Shown one piece after another: positions 23,626 to 26,140 of a stretch of 26,140 nt of DNA. Both the position numbers and the translations under genes were made by a program. This DNA comes from an uncultured Eubacteriaceae bacterium (GTDB lineage Bacteria; Bacillota; Clostridia; Eubacteriales; Eubacteriaceae), in NCBI GenBank assembly GCA_947630385.1, contig CANRHG010000005.1:1-26140 (forward strand). The letters are read 5' to 3'. Under the pieces are notes generated by a model. The model was given only the letters and a program-made list of their open reading frames with translations. It did no database searches and was not told where the DNA came from. Every line of letters begins with the position of its first letter. The first letter of the stretch is position 1.

Positions 23626-25611
23626 ATGTTAATAAAATCACTAAAAATAAAGAATTTCCGTCAGTTTCTTGGAACTACAAAATTAGATTTTTCTCTGGAT
23701 CCTGAAAAAAACGTTACCGTTATACTCGGAAATAATACTTTTGGTAAAACTACAATATTACAAGCGTTTAACTGGTGTTTTTACGATAAAGTAAATTTTA
23801 AGGAAAACCCAGACATTTTATTAAATTATGATCTTTATTATTCAATGGAAGACGGAGAAAATCACGACGTTGAAATTGAAGTTGTAGTCCTTCATGATGG
23901 AACAGAATATACTATCACACGAACTCAAAACTATAAACGAAATAACGGAAAAGTCAACAGTAGTCCGAGCTCGAAAGTTAAAGTTTCTTATAAACAAGTA
24001 GATGGCCAAACGAAGTCTGTTGATCCCTTAGAAATAAAAAATGTTATCAATACAATTTTGCCAGAAGATTTATCTTCATATTTCTTTTTTGATACTGAAC
24101 GTGTTGATAGTATTAGTGAAAAACGGGATATCTCAGAAGCTGTTAAAGGTTTATTAGGGCTGGCTGAAGTTGATAGCGCTATTAAACACCTTGGAGATAA
24201 TAAAAAAAAGAATTCGGCAATAGGCAAACTTTATCAATCAATAAATCACGAAAGTAATATAAAAATAAAAGAAGCGCAAGATTCAATTAATTCTTCTAAT
24301 ACTGCACTCGAATCTATAAGTGAAAGATTAAAAAACTGTGAGCAGGAAATATCTAAATATGAAAATGTAGAAGAAGAAATTCGAGAGATTTTGCGGACAA
24401 ATAAAGAAACAGCCGATTATCAAAAAAAAATAGAAAAATTAGAGAGAAAAGTAAAAACCAATAATAATATTATCTCAGACAGGATTAAGAGCTTTTTTAA
24501 AGATTTCAGTAAACATGGTCTTTATTTTTTTGCTCAACCACTGTTTGAAAAGACCCAGTCCTTACTTAAAGAAGTAAATATAGACGATAAAGGTGTGCCT
24601 GACGTAACTAGATCTACTATTATGGAATTGATTGAACGCGGATATTGCTTATGCGGTCAAAAAATTAATAAAGATGACGAAGCCTACCAACATTTAATTA
24701 AAGAGCTTTCTTTTGTTCCTCCAGAATCTGTTGGAAACACTGTTCGGTTCTTCATTAAAGATCTTAATAGTAATTCTGAAATGGGAAATCATTTTTACGA
24801 AAAATTTGAAGATGATCGTAATTTCATTTTATCTTTAGAAAATTCAGTTGATTTAGACGAAGAGCAAATTAAGGAGTATACTTACAAAATTGAAGATCAA
24901 GAAGATATGAGTCCTTATGAATCTCAACTTTTGGAAGTTCAAAAACGTCTTAACAACTTAAGAAAAAACAAGGAAAAGCTAGAAAAGCAAAAGTGGGAAA
25001 ACGAAAAAACTATAAAAGAAGCTGAAGACGAACTCGATGAACTCTCAAAAACTTCAGAAGAAAATCATAAAAAAGCTATACTCATTCAGTATGCTAGAAC
25101 TATTAAAGAAAAGTTAGAAAAACTTTACGAGGATAAAGAAAAAACTCTTCGTAAGGATTTAGAGGATAAAGTAAATGAGATTTTTAAATCTATGTATCAC
25201 GGACAACGCCGTGTTAATATCGACTCTAATTATAATGTGAAACTTATGGCTTCTGTTTCCGATCAAGAAATTGCTTCTGGAGAATCGGAAGGATCTAACC
25301 GGGTAAAAAATTTTGCTTTTATTTCTGGATTAGTATCTTTGGCAAAAAATAAAGTTAATGAAAAGTCTTCTGAAGATGAAATTAACTTAACTTCTGAGCC
25401 TTATCCTTTAGTTATGGATGCTCCATTTTCGAATGCTGATGAAATCCATACTGCTAATATTTCAAAAGTTCTACCCAAAATTGCGGAACAAGTTATTATG
25501 TTTGTTATGCAAAAAGATTGGAACTACGCTGAACCAGTGCTCTACGATCGAATTGGCAAACTATATAATCTAAATAAAAAAAGCGAAACTTTGACCCTTC
25601 TATCTAACTAG
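23626..25611 (+). CDS. DndD-like SMC-type ATPase
   Basis: The protein is 661 aa. Walker A GNNTFGKTT is at 35-43, and LPEDLSSYFFFDTERVDSISE (145-165) strongly resembles the FFFDGE region of DndD/RecN-like ATPases. Coiled coils cover about 205-290 and 430-500. A small hook-like spot CLCG is at 341-344. The signature region ASGESEG is near 573 and Walker B PLVMDAPFSNADE near 607. It is likely an ABC/SMC-type DNA-binding ATPase working with the helicase-nuclease. In dnd clusters DndD belongs to modification, but here its position next to the helicase suggests the restriction half (compare SspFGH). AAGG precedes ATG. Confidence 0.83.
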   Translation: MLIKSLKIKNFRQFLGTTKLDFSLDPEKNVTVILGNNTFGKTTILQAFNWCFYDKVNFKENPDILLNYDLYYSMEDGENHDVEIEVVVLHDGTEYTITRTQNYKRNNGKVNSSPSSKVKVSYKQVDGQTKSVDPLEIKNVINTILPEDLSSYFFFDTERVDSISEKRDISEAVKGLLGLAEVDSAIKHLGDNKKKNSAIGKLYQSINHESNIKIKEAQDSINSSNTALESISERLKNCEQEISKYENVEEEIREILRTNKETADYQKKIEKLERKVKTNNNIISDRIKSFFKDFSKHGLYFFAQPLFEKTQSLLKEVNIDDKGVPDVTRSTIMELIERGYCLCGQKINKDDEAYQHLIKELSFVPPESVGNTVRFFIKDLNSNSEMGNHFYEKFEDDRNFILSLENSVDLDEEQIKEYTYKIEDQEDMSPYESQLLEVQKRLNNLRKNKEKLEKQKWENEKTIKEAEDELDELSKTSEENHKKAILIQYARTIKEKLEKLYEDKEKTLRKDLEDKVNEIFKSMYHGQRRVNIDSNYNVKLMASVSDQEIASGESEGSNRVKNFAFISGLVSLAKNKVNEKSSEDEINLTSEPYPLVMDAPFSNADEIHTANISKVLPKIAEQVIMFVMQKDWNYAEPVLYDRIGKLYNLNKKSETLTLLSN

Positions 25612-25633
25612 TCAACTAAAAGAAGGAAAGATT

Positions 25634-26140
25634 ATGTTTGAAAAAGATATTCAAATTCATGGAAAACACGCTACCTATGTTAAAGATCTTGCGAAACCAA
25701 AAGACGACAATTCTACGAAAAAAAATCAAGAAGACGATAGTGATTCCGATAATCAAACTACTTTTAAACCTTTCAATCGTATGATCGATGTTTATATGAC
25801 TGGAGCCATATTCGGTTTACTTTATAAAAAAACAGCCAAAGAGGATAAGGAATCAAAAGATAAGATTAGAATATTTGCCGATACTTTTTCTAAGGAACGT
25901 GATAAATGTATTTTTCTTTATCGGTTAGTTATGCTTTTGGATGAAACTACTGATTTATCTTCTGAACAGCGAATAGATCGAGCTTTTCGGGCTGACAGTT
26001 TGCCTGACAACGAAGAAGAAATGAAGAAAAATTTAGAACTCTTTCATGATTACGTTCGTGGTGGAATTGAAATAATGCATGAACAATTTATCCCTACTAT
26101 ACATAATACACCACGAGATTATCTGAGTAATACTTTTGAT
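25634..26140 (+). CDS. Partial gene, 3' end outside window; Dnd-associated protein-like
   Basis: This is an open frame of 169 codons running off the right edge. It starts MFEKDIQIHGKHATYVKDL with AAGGAAAG before ATG, 22 bases after the previous stop. An acidic linker (about 35-46) is followed by FNRMIDVYMTGAIFGLLYKK and later FHDYVRGGIEIMHEQF. From memory, the hydrophobic GAIFG and the F..Y..GG.E pattern recall small Dnd-system-associated proteins. It has no visible enzyme motif so far. It is probably part of the same operon, which continues rightward. Confidence 0.65.
   Translation, partial: MFEKDIQIHGKHATYVKDLAKPKDDNSTKKNQEDDSDSDNQTTFKPFNRMIDVYMTGAIFGLLYKKTAKEDKESKDKIRIFADTFSKERDKCIFLYRLVMLLDETTDLSSEQRIDRAFRADSLPDNEEEMKKNLELFHDYVRGGIEIMHEQFIPTIHNTPRDYLSNTFD

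Noticed and set aside
1..26140. CRISPR array, insertion sequence or integrase
   Set aside because: No regular repeat-spacer pattern, transposase or integrase frame was seen on either strand.

Overview
The window looks like a low-GC Gram-positive (Bacillota-like) chromosome. Shine-Dalgarno sites are strong, TTG and GTG starts occur, promoters are consensus sigma-A type, CCA is encoded in the tRNA genes, and a PutP symporter, a TrpB2-type enzyme and a ferredoxin-tailed aldo/keto reductase are present. I cannot name the genus. The left part (about 1-10,000) is moderately GC-balanced and almost entirely minus strand. The right part (about 12,500 to the end) is clearly more AT-rich and all plus strand, which suggests acquired DNA.

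Left region. Positions 1-340 carry three tandem leftward promoters, each a near-perfect TTGAC(A/G)-17-TATAAT with A/T-rich upstream sequence. They probably drive an rRNA or other stable-RNA operon just outside the left edge. After an aldo/keto reductase gene comes a tightly packed minus-strand operon: putP, an AI-2E family membrane protein, a TrpB2-like PLP enzyme, a GNAT acetyltransferase and tRNA-Ala(CGC). Adjacent genes overlap, and the acetyltransferase stop codon lies inside the tRNA gene. Further right are a VOC protein with a Gfo/Idh/MocA oxidoreductase, preceded by an operator-like palindrome, a 6-codon mini-ORF and a strong hairpin, and then a GlpA-like FAD oxidoreductase.

Middle region (about 10,000-12,170). 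Long stretches here have no intact gene, apart from one predicted membrane protein. They show interrupted minus-strand reading frames and some long inverted repeats, so they are either decayed genes or structured RNAs. tRNA-Arg(ACG) at 12174-12250 is a plausible island boundary.

Right region. A YoeB-type toxin-antitoxin pair and a two-domain HTH protein precede a long plus-strand cluster that continues past the right edge. Its genes are a PAPS-reductase-like enzyme with zinc ribbons and a ferredoxin tail, a DUF4007 protein, a 1,202-aa P-loop ATPase, a SufS-like cysteine desulfurase, a PLD-nuclease/helicase fusion, a small basic protein, a DndD-like SMC-type ATPase and a partial gene. The first four match the parts of a single-stranded DNA phosphorothioation module (SspD, SspB, SspC, SspA). 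The helicase and DndD-like genes look like the linked restriction/effector half, comparable to SspFGH or Dnd/Pbe-type partners. I infer a phosphorothioate-based anti-phage system with its own sulfur donor. The order, the ferredoxin fusion and the small genes make it worth closer study.
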